Positions 28,349 to 38,300 of a DNA stretch of 64,000 nucleotides are shown here, piece after piece. The translations under genes were made by a program, and so were the position numbers. The stretch's first letter is position 1. Each line of letters starts with the position of its first letter. The stretch comes from JAIBCC01 sp963763855 (lineage in GTDB: Bacteria > Acidobacteriota > Blastocatellia > Pyrinomonadales > Pyrinomonadaceae), in the NCBI GenBank assembly GCA_963763855.1, contig CAVXPU010000006.1, positions 62,001-126,000 of the forward strand, written 5' to 3'. The notes beneath the pieces were generated by a model. That model was given only the letters and a program-made list of their open reading frames with translations. It made no database searches and was not told where the DNA came from.

Positions 28349-28430
28349 TTGCCTACAAAATACACGAAAGATACGAAAATAAAATGCTAAAACAATCTTG
28401 TTTCGTATGTTTCGTGTATTTCGTAGGCAA
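28349..28430. repeat. Large inverted repeat between convergent genes
   Basis: Left arm 28349-28378 begins TTGCCTACAAAATACACGAA. Right arm 28401-28430 is its reverse complement at 28 of 30 positions. The loop is 22 nt. The right arm is built of a word close to TTTCGTGTA repeated three times. It sits just after the stop of the HbpS-like gene and just before the stop of the minus-strand M15 gene, so it could act as a two-way transcription stop. Confidence 0.85.
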
Positions 28431-28433
28431 TTC

Positions 28434-29300
28434 TTATTTCTTCGGGGCGTATTCCCAATGCCAAGGCTCGTAATAATAGGGATAAAATCCAAATTTCTCC
28501 GCGTTTTTCACCAGCCATTTGTAAATCGGAGTTTCTACTTGAATCGCCCGATTTTCGTCTTTCGTCGTAACAGGTTCGCCGCCGACGTAAATATCCAACG
28601 CACAACCCGTAAAATGCGGACTATTTAATGCAAGCCCGGCTCGACCTGAATTCGGGGATTTCATTCTCAATTTTGCTTGATATTCACGCGAACGAAAAGC
28701 CGAAATTATCTTTAAGAAATCCGTATTGGACTGAAGATTTAGCGATTTATCGGCTGCAGCCGCCGCGACCATTTTTTTGAAAGCAAAGTAAGCCTCTTTT
28801 TTAACTTTTAGCAATTCCACATCTCGGGTCGGATCGTAAAAATCTGAAATTGGAGCGGTGAAAAGTTCGTTTTCCGGCGGATAACTGCTGCTATTTACGC
28901 GGCGTGACTGCCAAATTTCAATCATCCGATAGAGCGTTTCGGCATCCATAATTCCATTTGGATCAAGTCGATATCCTGTCTGCCACTTCGAAAGTGCAAC
29001 GGCAAATTGCTCGGATTCAGGCTTTTCATCTGTGTCAATAAGTTGTTGAATAAGAGCGACGTAAAGATACCATCCTGTTTGAGTTTTACCGCCAAAAGTC
29101 CATTTGAGATTATTTTTTAGTTGCGAATTCCGCTCAATTGCAGTTTTTACGTCAAATCCCGTTTCCGAATTATCGCCAAAGAAAAATACTTTAGTTTTGC
29201 TTTGTCCAGGCACTTTGGTTTTGAAAAAAAAGACGCCAAAAAGTGATGCGACAAATAAACCGCAACCAGCAATAACAGCAAATTTTTTTTTGCCCGTCAT
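28434..29300 (-). CDS. M15 family D-alanyl-D-alanine carboxypeptidase (VanY-like)
   Basis: 288 residues with an N-terminal hydrophobic anchor or signal (about 7-28). The C-terminal half has the zinc-peptidase motifs: ISAFRSREYQ, SPHFTGCALDIYV (HxxGxAxD type) and PWHWEY with the last zinc histidine. It should trim D-Ala from peptidoglycan stem peptides in the periplasm. The region between anchor and catalytic domain (about 40-190) is helical and not assigned. It is followed upstream on the same strand by an L,D-transpeptidase gene, 39 bp away, so the two cell-wall enzymes may be one operon. Confidence 0.87.
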   Translation of the reverse strand: MTGKKKFAVIAGCGLFVASLFGVFFFKTKVPGQSKTKVFFFGDNSETGFDVKTAIERNSQLKNNLKWTFGGKTQTGWYLYVALIQQLIDTDEKPESEQFAVALSKWQTGYRLDPNGIMDAETLYRMIEIWQSRRVNSSSYPPENELFTAPISDFYDPTRDVELLKVKKEAYFAFKKMVAAAAADKSLNLQSNTDFLKIISAFRSREYQAKLRMKSPNSGRAGLALNSPHFTGCALDIYVGGEPVTTKDENRAIQVETPIYKWLVKNAEKFGFYPYYYEPWHWEYAPKK

Positions 29301-29339
29301 GCATTTTCAGATGCATCGAAAAAGACCGAAAGTTGCCAA

Positions 29340-30029
29340 TTAATCAAAAACATAGACCTTCATATCGATTGAAACCATCTTGATAAATTGTTTATCCGCA
29401 AAACGCGGAATCCTTATACAGCCGTGGCTAGCAGGATAAGTAGGAATCGAATTGCTGCCGTGAATTGCTACGCCTTTGTAAAAATAATTTGGGTTGTAGA
29501 GATTTCCGAGCGGTGCTTTTCGCACGCCTTTAATCTGCTTTTCAATTTTGAAAGTTCCACGCGGCGTGTGTGCGATTTCCCATTTGCCGTTTTGCTCATA
29601 TTTTTCATCATTTCCGCTCGAAATTGGTAAAATATGAGTTACAAGATTATTTTCATCAACTAAGAAAAGCACTTGACGAGTAATATCGACCTCGATATGT
29701 GCTTCGCTGGTAAATTTCGCCTTCGGACGAGAAGCATTACGCAGAGCATTTAACTCCTTTTCATTCAGTATTCCGGTTCGCTTACGTTTTTCAACCTTTT
29801 GGAATGCGATCAATGAATGCCTTGTAGAACTATCTATCACACCGTCAACCTTCAAGATCCAATATCCCAAGTCTGAAAGGATTGTTTCCGCCTCTAAAAT
29901 CTGTTTCCGCTTGTTTTCCGCGTTTGATTGGGCAGAAATTTTCCCTACAATGAAAAGCATAGAAATTGTAATCAGAGCAACGAAAAACCTACTTGAATAC
30001 TTATTTGCTTTTTTATATATCGACAACAT
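29340..30029 (-). CDS. L,D-transpeptidase with peptidoglycan-binding domain
   Basis: 229 residues. A signal peptide (about 13-34, ending SAQSN) leads to a PG-binding_1 type domain (ILSDLGYWILKVDGVID through NEKELNAL, about 45-95). A YkuD catalytic domain follows, ending in VAIHGSNSIPTYPASHGCIRI with the catalytic His and Cys. It makes 3-3 crosslinks or anchors proteins to the wall. The protein ends soon after the SHGCIR motif, as normal. It is probably transcribed with the downstream M15 carboxypeptidase, which could supply or trim its tetrapeptide donors. Confidence 0.92.
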   Translation of the reverse strand: MLSIYKKANKYSSRFFVALITISMLFIVGKISAQSNAENKRKQILEAETILSDLGYWILKVDGVIDSSTRHSLIAFQKVEKRKRTGILNEKELNALRNASRPKAKFTSEAHIEVDITRQVLFLVDENNLVTHILPISSGNDEKYEQNGKWEIAHTPRGTFKIEKQIKGVRKAPLGNLYNPNYFYKGVAIHGSNSIPTYPASHGCIRIPRFADKQFIKMVSIDMKVYVFD

Positions 30030-30159
30030 TTCGCGAAGCCTCCGTGCAAATCATTTTGGTTTACACCTACTTCTATTAGTTGCAAATTTTCAACCAAAAC
30101 TTTTAGCGGGTGAGATGATGTTAAGTCATTCTTCTATAACGCTTTGCGAAACTAGCTAG

Positions 30160-30183
30160 GCAACGAAAACCGCGTTGCTTTTT
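30160..30183 (+). terminator. Orphan terminator-like hairpin in a divergent gap
   Basis: GCAACG (30160-30165) and CGTTGC (30173-30178) form a 6-bp stem with a 7-nt loop, followed by five T. A second perfect stem follows (TTGTGA and TCACAA around 30188-30205). No plus-strand gene lies upstream, since the flanking genes are divergent. It may end a short untranslated RNA, or be part of the leader of the minus-strand L,D-transpeptidase gene. Confidence 0.4.
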
Positions 30184-30296
30184 GCAAGTTGTGAAAAAAC
30201 TCACAAGATTTGGTGATTTCACGCAGTTTTCAAATTTAATTGTGCAAATCAGCCGAACTATTTGTAAATTCGCCGAAATTAACCTAAATTAACGCT

Positions 30297-30821
30297 GTGA
30301 AAATACTCGAAACAGAACGCTTGATCCTTCGTCGGCTAGTCAAATCTGATAGCGAATTTATGCTTGATTTGCTCAATCAGCCTTCCTTTATCAAATATAT
30401 TGGCGATCGAAATGTACGAACTTTGGAGGGAGCCGAGGATTATATCGAAAGTCGTTTTACCAAAAGCTACGTTGAGAATGGTTTCGGACTATATCTTGTG
30501 GAGCTCAAAATTGAAAACTCGAAACTCAATACTTCCATCGGAATCTGCGGATTTGTAAAACGTGACACTTTGCCGGATGCGGATATTGGGTTTGCATTTC
30601 TATCACGGTTTGAAAAGCAGGGGTACGCCTTTGAATCGGCAAAGGCTTCGATGGAGTATGGCGAGAAATTTCTAGACTTCAAACGAGTTCTTGCGATTAC
30701 CACAAAGGACAATAAAAGTTCGCAAAAACTGCTCGAAAAACTCAATTTCAAATTTGAGAGTCTAATTGAAACGCCGAATAATGAAGAACTAAATCTTTAC
30801 GTATGGGAAACAAATAAATGA
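30297..30821 (+). CDS. GNAT N-acetyltransferase (RimJ/RimL type)
   Basis: 174 residues, with a GTG start at 30297. LETERLILRRLVKSDSEFMLDLLNQP is the standard opening of the RimJ/RimL group, followed by GICGFVKRDTLPDADIGFAFLSRFEKQGYAFES, where the acetyl-CoA binding loop (RFEKQGYA) is a variant of RxxGxA. It ends with ITTKDNKSSQKLLEKLNFKFE, also typical. The target amine is unknown: ribosomal protein, peptide or small molecule. It overlaps the M20 peptidase gene by 4 bp (ATGA), so they are translationally coupled. Confidence 0.9.
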   Translation: MKILETERLILRRLVKSDSEFMLDLLNQPSFIKYIGDRNVRTLEGAEDYIESRFTKSYVENGFGLYLVELKIENSKLNTSIGICGFVKRDTLPDADIGFAFLSRFEKQGYAFESAKASMEYGEKFLDFKRVLAITTKDNKSSQKLLEKLNFKFESLIETPNNEELNLYVWETNK

Positions 30822-32086
30822 AAAAACTAATTTCGCTTTTCGCCATAATCGCTTTAACCGCAACGTTTGCCTTCGCTCAAAAAATTTCTGCCGAAGAACA
30901 AAAGATCATTGATTTCATTGATAAAAACTCCGCTTCAGCAATTCCTTTGCTCGAAAAGATCGTAAACATTGAAAGCCCAACTGAAAATTTGAAAGGCGTT
31001 AGAGACGTTGGAAAAGTTTTTGAAACGGAGTTTAAATCAATCGGTTTTGAAACGAAATGGCTTGAAATGCCCGCCGAAATGAAGCGTGGCGGACATTTTT
31101 TTGGCGAGCGTAAAGGCAAGAAAGGCAAGAGACTTTTGCTTCTCGGACACATCGACACCGTTTTGAGTGGCGAGAAATTCAGGATTGATGGAACAAAAGC
31201 TTTTGGCACGGGTTCTGCAGATATGAAAGCGGGATGTGTCGTACTTTTTTACGCTCTGAAAGCTTTGCAGGCGAGTGGTGCATTGAAGGATACGCAAATT
31301 ATTGTTTTGCTGACAGGTGACGAAGAAAATTCGGTTGAGCCGATAGAATTGAGCCGAAAAGATATGATTGATGCGGCAAAACGCAGCGATTTGGTCTTGA
31401 GTTTTGAAAATGGCGGAAGCAATATCGCCACTGTTGCACGTCGCGGAAGCAGCGATTGGACGCTTGAAGTGACGGCAAAAACCGGGCATTCTTCACAAAT
31501 CTTCAAAGAATCGATGGGCAATGGTGCCATTTTTGAAGCTTCACGTATTTTGAATCAATTTTATGAAACCTTGAAAGGCGAAAAATATCTGACATTTAAT
31601 CCTTCGATAATCTCAGGCGGTACGACGGTCGAAGCTGGCGAACAGACTTTAACTTCTACCGGTAAAGGAAACGTCGTTCCGGCTAAAGCTATTGTTCGTG
31701 GTGATTTACGATTTATTTCCGAAGCACAAAAAGAAATGGCAAGAGCGAAAATGCGTGAGATTGTTGCAAAAAGTCTTCCCGGAACCGAAGCTAAAATCAA
31801 GTTTGGCGATGGAATTCCTTCAATGTCGCCACGCGAAGAAAACTACGTACTTTTGGAAAAACTCAATCAAGTTTCGCAAGACCTCGGTTTTGGCGAGATC
31901 AAAGCCCAAGATCCCGGCGAACGCGGGGCGGGTGATATATCATATGTTGCCGAAATCATTCCCGGTTTGGATGGACTCGGTGCAACTGGCGGAAAATCGC
32001 ACGCAAAAGGTGAATTCACCGAACTAGATACGATGTCGCGACAAATCAAGCGGACGGCACTTTTGCTATATCGTTTAACCCGATAA
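30818..32086 (+). CDS. Secreted M20 family metallopeptidase (glutamate carboxypeptidase-like)
   Basis: 422 residues with a signal peptide (about 1-20, ending AFAQK). Zinc-site motifs of the M20A/CPG2 group are visible: LLLLGHIDTVL with the first ligand, GSADMKAGC with the bridging Asp, and TGDEEN with the catalytic Glu. Later come a dimerisation domain beginning VTAKTGHSSQIF and a final GGKSHAKGE histidine. Likely releases C-terminal glutamate or other amino acids from peptides in the periplasm. It is coupled to the acetyltransferase upstream through an ATGA overlap. Confidence 0.92.
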   Translation: MKKLISLFAIIALTATFAFAQKISAEEQKIIDFIDKNSASAIPLLEKIVNIESPTENLKGVRDVGKVFETEFKSIGFETKWLEMPAEMKRGGHFFGERKGKKGKRLLLLGHIDTVLSGEKFRIDGTKAFGTGSADMKAGCVVLFYALKALQASGALKDTQIIVLLTGDEENSVEPIELSRKDMIDAAKRSDLVLSFENGGSNIATVARRGSSDWTLEVTAKTGHSSQIFKESMGNGAIFEASRILNQFYETLKGEKYLTFNPSIISGGTTVEAGEQTLTSTGKGNVVPAKAIVRGDLRFISEAQKEMARAKMREIVAKSLPGTEAKIKFGDGIPSMSPREENYVLLEKLNQVSQDLGFGEIKAQDPGERGAGDISYVAEIIPGLDGLGATGGKSHAKGEFTELDTMSRQIKRTALLLYRLTR

Positions 32087-32123
32087 AAGCAACTGTAAAA
32101 GACTCGTGTGCATCTTGAATGAT

Positions 32124-32771
32124 ATGAAACGAACTAAACTCATCACATGTGCTGCTATCCTGGTTTTATTTAGCACGATTGTAAGCACCTCAAAGCAATA
32201 CTCTTCGAGTGAGAACGGCGATGCCGTCTTGGAAGAAATTGCAAAATATAAGAACTGGACAAAAATTTCTAAACAACCAATAAAAGTTTCGACAGATATA
32301 GATCTTGCTGGTGGTTGAAGTTTTATTACTACCGATTTCAGTTCGAAATCGCTAAAACGTCAAAAGGACATTGTCACGCTCCTAAAAGACATTGGGAAAG
32401 CTGTAAAAAACGCTTTTAAGGCGAGTACGAAACCGAATTCAACGGACTCGACGCATAGTTTTTTCAGCTTTGGAGCGGTATATGTAAATGAATTGGCTAA
32501 GGGAGAAATTTCAAAAGTTGCACCAACCTTTCCTCAGGGCTCGATAATTGTTCGAGAAAAACTTGCCAGCGTTTACGACGAAACGCCCCAAACGGTAGTT
32601 GTAATGGCTAAACGCGAACGTGGTTTCAGCAAAGAAACAGGGGATTGGGAATTTTTCACGTTCGGTGGCTCAGACCAAAAATTACAGAAACGGGAAACAA
32701 AGAGCACGTGTTCTAAATGTCATATTCAAGCCAAGGAAGATGACTGGGTATTCAAGACTTCCCTTAGATAG
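32124..32771 (+). pseudogene. Cytochrome P460 family protein with one in-frame TGA
   Basis: The frame starting at ATG 32124 (MKRTKLIT, signal peptide) is open to 32771 except for a TGA at 32316-32318. Both halves look like one protein: YKNWTKISKQP before the stop; then FGAVYVNE, FPQGSIIVREKL, a DWEFFTFGG strand and CSKCHIQ after it, the latter a CxxCH heme-attachment site. This matches cytochrome P460-type proteins, c-type heme proteins exported to the periplasm. A nonsense mutation (for example from TGG or CGA) or a sequence error is most likely. A GTG at 32106 would be an alternative start. 215 residues if read through. Confidence 0.7.
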
Positions 32772-32883
32772 CTACTGCTACATATTCCAAATTTTATCGA
32801 CCAATTTATTGGTATTTCATTCTGACCAGTAAAAACCGTATTTTTTCCTTGCACTTTTTCAAGACTTCTACAACAATTTTATA

Positions 32884-33108
32884 ATGAGCATTAATAGTCC
32901 GGAAATTTTGGCAGTATTTGGAAAGCGGATTCAGCGTTGTTACGGCTGTTTTATCGCGTATCATCTGAAGGATATGTATCTCGGCGAAGACGTTACATTT
33001 TTTTGCGATCACTGCAAAGACGATACAATGTTTCACTTTGACGTTTTTTCCAAATTGCTTGATCTAACAAAAATCAAAGAAGTTACTGAGCAAGACCATC
33101 ATCATTAA
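32884..33108 (+). CDS. Small zinc-ribbon-like protein with His tail
   Basis: 74 residues from ATG 32884. Two cysteine pairs, CYGC near residue 19 and CDHC near residue 41, are spaced like a zinc ribbon. The protein ends EQDHHH, which could bind further metal. No signal peptide. No family recognised. It stands 24 bp before the start of the FHA protein on the same strand, so it may be cotranscribed. Coding status is inferred from the paired cysteines and composition. Confidence 0.55.
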   Translation: MSINSPEILAVFGKRIQRCYGCFIAYHLKDMYLGEDVTFFCDHCKDDTMFHFDVFSKLLDLTKIKEVTEQDHHH

Positions 33109-33131
33109 TTCGTCTTTAGTTATTGGATCTA

Positions 33132-34682
33132 ATGAAGAAGTTTACGCTAAAAATTAATAGTGAAGGCGAGAATCGCAAGGTAAATCTTGATGATGAACTT
33201 TCCATCGGGCGAACTGATTCGGCGAACATTGCTTTGCCTGATAATGGGCTTTCGAGGGTAAATACCACTTTTTTTCGTGATGGCGATGAAGTTTTTGTGG
33301 TTGACGAAAATTCTACGAATGGAACTTTTGTTAACGGCAAACCAGTTTTCAGCACGCCTCACAAATTGCTCGATGGCGACGAAATCACCCTCGGAAACAA
33401 TACTGTAATTCTCTTCGAAGCTGCTGATAAAAAAGAAGTTATCGCTGAAAGTAAGCCGCAAGCGGAGCCAAAACACCATTCGACGGCAAAGACGAGTAAG
33501 AAATCTACTAAGCCCAAAGAGCAGATTGAAGAAAAGAAATTACCGCTGATACCGATTGTTGCCGCACTTTCAACAGTTCTTATCGTTTTTGTAGCCGCGA
33601 TTGCAATTATCCTCGTCAGAGCGAGTAGTGGTAATTCAAATTCGGCAGCAAAACCACAACAACAAATTCCAACAAATATTCCGATTCCCGTTCGCGTGAT
33701 CGATCCATTGGGTAATCAGGATCCTGAAGATATTGATGATTTGATCGCCCTTTTAGATCAGGATATTGCTGATGATGTGCAAGATGCCAGCACCTTCGAC
33801 GAAGTAAAAAGCGAACCCGGTGAAGCCCCGAAACCTGATGAAAACGGTCTATTATTGAATGTTCCAATTTCGGTTTGGCAAGAACAGAAAAATATTGCGA
33901 TGAGTGCACGCGATGCTCCCACCGGAACTGATCCGCCCGGACAAATCGTTCCACCCGAAATTGCCGGAGGCGGCGGTGTTCCAAAGCAGAAAGCAAAGCT
34001 CGCTGAAATGAAGCAAACCGGTTATATGCAGCCGATGGATTTTGCCGAACTTGCTCAAAAAAGGATGAACGGCGAACTGCTGGAATTGCCGATGGCGAGC
34101 CAAACATTTTTTCTCGATGTGGGTGGAAACGCCTCTGACGCGGAATTTAGTGGATTCGATTTTGGCAGATTTAAGAATACGCTCAACGACTGCTATTTTC
34201 CGATTACGCCGGGTACGCCTAAATATCAGACATTAGAGAAACTTGCGGGAAATTTTGCGGGTCAAAAATATGATCTGAATAATCCACGCGACCGTAAACA
34301 AATCCGGATTCGTCTGCTCAGAATGTTTCACCCTAAAGCTCTCAAACTTCTGCAAGAGCTTGCCGGCGCTTATTACAATGAATTCAAAAAACCTTTGCGG
34401 GTTACATCGCTGACCCGTTCGATGGATTATCAAATCAGTCTGAATAAAAATAACCTGAATTCCTTTAAAGTACGCGGACCAGACAGTTTACCGCCACACA
34501 CCAGCGGCTGTGCATTCGACCTTTCACGTAAACAAATGACCGCTAAAGAACAAAATTTCGTGATGGCAAAACTCGCTGAAATGGAAAAACGCGGCGTTTT
34601 GGATGGTCTTCGCGAAGGCGGTGCGAACGCCTGTTTCCATGTTTTCATCTACAACGACGGTATTAAGCCGAAAGGGTTTTAG
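33132..34682 (+). CDS. FHA domain, membrane helix and M15-like (DUF5715-type) domain fusion
   Basis: 516 residues from ATG 33132; a TTG nine bases earlier is less likely. An FHA phosphothreonine-binding domain fills about residues 1-100 (LSIGRTDSANIALPD, DENSTNGTFVNG), although the usual SRxH histidine is Asn. A polar linker, one membrane helix (PLIPIVAALSTVLIVFVAAI, about 138-163) and an acidic, proline-rich stretch follow. The C-terminal 180 residues carry TSLTRSMDYQ, PPHTSGCAFDLS and ACFHVFIY, a zinc-peptidase-like pattern of the M15/DUF5715 type. So a cytoplasmic phospho-reader is linked to a periplasmic cell-wall domain. That topology is inference. Confidence 0.75.
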   Translation: MKKFTLKINSEGENRKVNLDDELSIGRTDSANIALPDNGLSRVNTTFFRDGDEVFVVDENSTNGTFVNGKPVFSTPHKLLDGDEITLGNNTVILFEAADKKEVIAESKPQAEPKHHSTAKTSKKSTKPKEQIEEKKLPLIPIVAALSTVLIVFVAAIAIILVRASSGNSNSAAKPQQQIPTNIPIPVRVIDPLGNQDPEDIDDLIALLDQDIADDVQDASTFDEVKSEPGEAPKPDENGLLLNVPISVWQEQKNIAMSARDAPTGTDPPGQIVPPEIAGGGGVPKQKAKLAEMKQTGYMQPMDFAELAQKRMNGELLELPMASQTFFLDVGGNASDAEFSGFDFGRFKNTLNDCYFPITPGTPKYQTLEKLAGNFAGQKYDLNNPRDRKQIRIRLLRMFHPKALKLLQELAGAYYNEFKKPLRVTSLTRSMDYQISLNKNNLNSFKVRGPDSLPPHTSGCAFDLSRKQMTAKEQNFVMAKLAEMEKRGVLDGLREGGANACFHVFIYNDGIKPKGF

Positions 34683-34685
34683 GGC

Positions 34686-35303
34686 ATGCCTTTTATTCTC
34701 TCTTTTGCAGCCCTAATTTTTGCAAGTCTTACTATTTACGCCAAACTTCAGGAAAATGAAAAACTGCAATTCATTTTCAAACCGCTCGCAATGCTGGCGA
34801 TAATTTTGTTGGTGTTTTTGAATTCGTCTTCACCGATGTCCTTCTATCAAAAAGCAATTTTAACAGGCTTGATTTTTTCGCTTATCGGCGACGTTTTTCT
34901 CGTAAAAGATAAACAATTTTTTATTCAGGGCTTGATAAGTTTTCTTCTCGGGCATGTATGTTACATCGCCGCCTTTTGGACCACTCCGAATCTGCTAAGC
35001 GGTTTATTTTATATAGCTTACATTGCAATTTTTCTTCTGATTTTATGGAAGACTTTAGGAAATTTGAAAATTCCGGTGATCATTTATTCGATCGCAATTG
35101 CATTAATGTCGTGGATGGCATTTAGCCGCTATTTTGCGATAAATGACGGTAAAGCATTACTCGCTTTTCTTGGCTCAGTCTCCTTCGTCGCCTCAGATTC
35201 TTTCCTTGCATTCAACAAATTCAAAAATCCGCTCCCGTTTGCTACGCTTCTGATTCTCGCGACATATTTTCTCGCTCAATGGCTGATTGCTCTTTCGGTT
35301 TGA
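34686..35303 (+). CDS. YhhN/TMEM86-family membrane protein (lysoplasmalogenase family)
   Basis: 205 residues, about seven or eight hydrophobic helices. The family pattern is visible: FKPLAMLAIIL near residue 33, GLIFSLIGDVFL with the conserved Gly-Asp pair, FLLGHVCYIAAF with the GH motif and a late GSVSFVASDSFLAFNKF. The animal member hydrolyses lysoplasmalogens; the bacterial role is less clear, probably a lysolipid hydrolase. It begins three bases after the FHA protein stop and is followed within 18 bp by the VWA gene, so it belongs to the same transcription unit. Confidence 0.88.
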   Translation: MPFILSFAALIFASLTIYAKLQENEKLQFIFKPLAMLAIILLVFLNSSSPMSFYQKAILTGLIFSLIGDVFLVKDKQFFIQGLISFLLGHVCYIAAFWTTPNLLSGLFYIAYIAIFLLILWKTLGNLKIPVIIYSIAIALMSWMAFSRYFAINDGKALLAFLGSVSFVASDSFLAFNKFKNPLPFATLLILATYFLAQWLIALSV

Positions 35304-35321
35304 TTCTTTTAAGCTAAAACA

Positions 35322-38300
35322 ATGAGCCTGACGAGTGATTTACGAAATTTGCCGACCGATAAAAAGCGGGTTGCGTTGGAGATGTCTGCATCGCTGGCGG
35401 GAGTGAGTTTGCGAGTCTCAAAGGCATTTGTTGAAGCCACTCCGAAAGCTACTAAGATATTGAATGTAGATAACTTACGACTCTGGGCGGAGATGGGACG
35501 CAAGCTCGCAATGGCAAACGCAGATGCTGGTGTGAAGTTCTTTACGGACGGTGTTTCGGAGTTCAAAAAAGTTCCGCCGAAGGCACGTTCGCTCGTTTTT
35601 CAAATCTGTACGCGTCAATTAATTCTTTCAAGTTCGATTGCTTTGGAGACGTTTGAATCGATTCCAAATCTTGCCAAAGAAGTAAATGACGATGAGCTTT
35701 TTACTGAGATTCTAACAGTCGCAAATGACGTTGCGAATCGATCTGCCAAACATTCTGCTGACTTTCTAAATGCGACGCCAAAAGTTGCCGATGTAATAAA
35801 ACGCGATAAGAAAATTCAAAAATCCGCACTCGAACTGGCTTCTAATTTTGCGACCCGAACCGGCGGAATGACTGCTGATCTTTGGACTATTTTACCCGAT
35901 GCACTGAAAGATTTAACAGCTCCACAATCCGTAAGCCTGACCAAAAAAGCATCTGAATTTCTTGAATTTGGAGGCAGCGTTACGCTCCATTTTGTCAGCT
36001 CGGGCGGCGAAGTTTTACGAAGAGTTGACACTGTTTTTGCGGATTGGTGCGAGGTTTTGCTGAAAATTGCCAAACATGGAAATGCAGTTCTCGTATCGTT
36101 TTTGCGGTCTAGTCCGGCGTTTTTTGCCCAGATTACTTCGCTTAAAAAAGACGACGAGATCATTCGGCTTTCGCGTCGGGTTTTGCATTTGACATTAGAA
36201 ATTGCAGAGAATGATGCGGAATCGGCTTTAGCGTGTTTTCGTTCGGCGGCTTCGGCTTTGAAGAAGGTGACTTTGCTTCAATTTGAAGATTGGGTCAAGG
36301 CAGGCTTGGCTTCAAAAAATACGAATTCGCGAGCCAGAAAAAGTTACTTTGCACTTGAAACCCGTCAGAGCCATGATTTTCTGCACGAAGGGCGAGAAGG
36401 CTTACCGCTTGAAAAAGTTCAAACTATCTTACGCATTTATATTGAAGGACTTACGGGCAAGGAAGTAGAAATTGCACCGCTTTCGGCAATGCCGCAAGAA
36501 TCGCGAATCAATGATGGCAAAACGATCTATTTACCCGCCACGGTTGCCGAATTTAAAGATGATGATTTGGATTTTCGGCTCTATAAAGTTTTGGCTGCAC
36601 ACGGTGCCGGGCAGATTGAGTTTGACACTTACGAGCGTGATACACTCGGGCTAAAGTCAGCATTTACAAGTCTTTCCGAACTTTACGAAGCGACCGCCGA
36701 TGAGATTGACGCATTTTCATTGGCGGGCTATATCGAAGATGTGCAAAAAGGCGAAAAGGCATTGCCGGAAGAAGAAATTTCGCGTCATCAAAAGGCAAAA
36801 CGTAAGAAGCTGCCAAAAAATTCAGACTATCGTGCGATCTTACAAGTCTTTCCGGAAACTTCACTTGCGAGGAAGATTTTCGGTACTTTGGAGAATGCAC
36901 GAATTGACCGTAGACTTCGTGCAACATACCGTGGATTGGTCAGAGATTTGGATTTGATGCAAGCTCATCTTCGAGCTAACCGTCCTTTTATCTTTGATTT
37001 ACCGATTCATCAAGTCCCTTTTGAGTTGCTTTTTCAAATCACACTTTGCGGCGGTGCGACCGAAGATGCGAGGCGTTTTTATGCTCAAATCGTTTCGGAA
37101 ATCGAAAGCACGATTGACGTCTATTTAGTTAATAGAACTGCAACCGTTGCCGATACTTTGATGGCAACGAGCCGGGTTTACACACTTTTTCAAATTATCT
37201 CTCAAGATCAGCAGCAACAAAAATCCGAGGAAACCGAAGAAACTGAAGAATTTGAATACGACACGAAAGACGAAGGCGAAGCCGTGATTGAAGACAAACG
37301 AAAGCGTGACAACAAGGCGAAGGAAATGCAGGACGCACGCGATTTATTCAATGCATGGAACAGCTTAGATGAAGAAGGCGAGCCCGATGATTTGCAGGGT
37401 GCGGAGGCTTGGTCAACCCACGAAATCGGCGAGCAGCCTCTCGAATCGGGCGATGTCGCCTTTGCTTATGATGAGTGGGATCGGGAATTATCGGATTATC
37501 GGATTGGCTGGAGCCGCGTTGTTGAGAAAAAAGTAAAGCAAGGCGACCGCAATTTTGTCGAATTGACCCGCAGTCGTTACCGCGGCGTAATTTCCTCGAT
37601 TCGTCATCAATTCCAGCTAATGAAGCCCGAAAATCTGCAAAAGATTAATCGTGAAATCGATGGTGAAGATTACGATTTGAATGCTTTGATCGATTACGTG
37701 GTGGACAAACGGGCGGACGGGCATCAATCTGAAAGAATCTATACAAAGCGTTTGCGAAAGCAAAGAGACGTTGCGGTTTCGCTACTTTTAGATCAGTCAA
37801 GCTCAACAGCCCGAACAATTACAAGAAATCCTTTGCAACCATATACGCATCCAGGCAAGAGAATTATCGAGATTGAAAAAGAAGGTTTGGTGCTTATGAG
37901 CGAGGCTTTAGAGGCGGTTGGCGATGTTTATTCAATCGCGGGATTTACCTCCGAAGGCAGGCGAAACGTTAAATTTTACATAATTAAAGACTTTGGCGAA
38001 AAACATTCTGACGAGATCGAGAAACGAATCGGCGGTATCACTTTTCAAAATAATACAAGGCTGGGTGCAGCAATCCGCCACGCTGCCGCCAAGATTCTCC
38101 GACAAGAATCCCGTACCAAGCTTCTTATAATTCTAACGGACGGCAGACCTTACGATCACGATTATGGCGACGCACGCTACGCCCGCGAAGACGTAAGAGA
38201 AGCCCTAATCGAAGCAAAAACGCATGGCATTACACCATTTTGCATCACGATTGACCGCGAATCCGAACAAGAATTAAAAGAATTATACGGCGATGTTGGC

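Noticed and set aside
30030..30296. c-di-GMP or other known riboswitch
   Set aside because: A few familiar words (CGCGAAGCCTCC, CGCAAAGCG) occur, but their order and pairing do not match a known class.
32316..32318. Selenocysteine codon in the P460 gene
   Set aside because: No sign of a SECIS-like hairpin just downstream and no reason for selenocysteine at that position; a stop or error is simpler.
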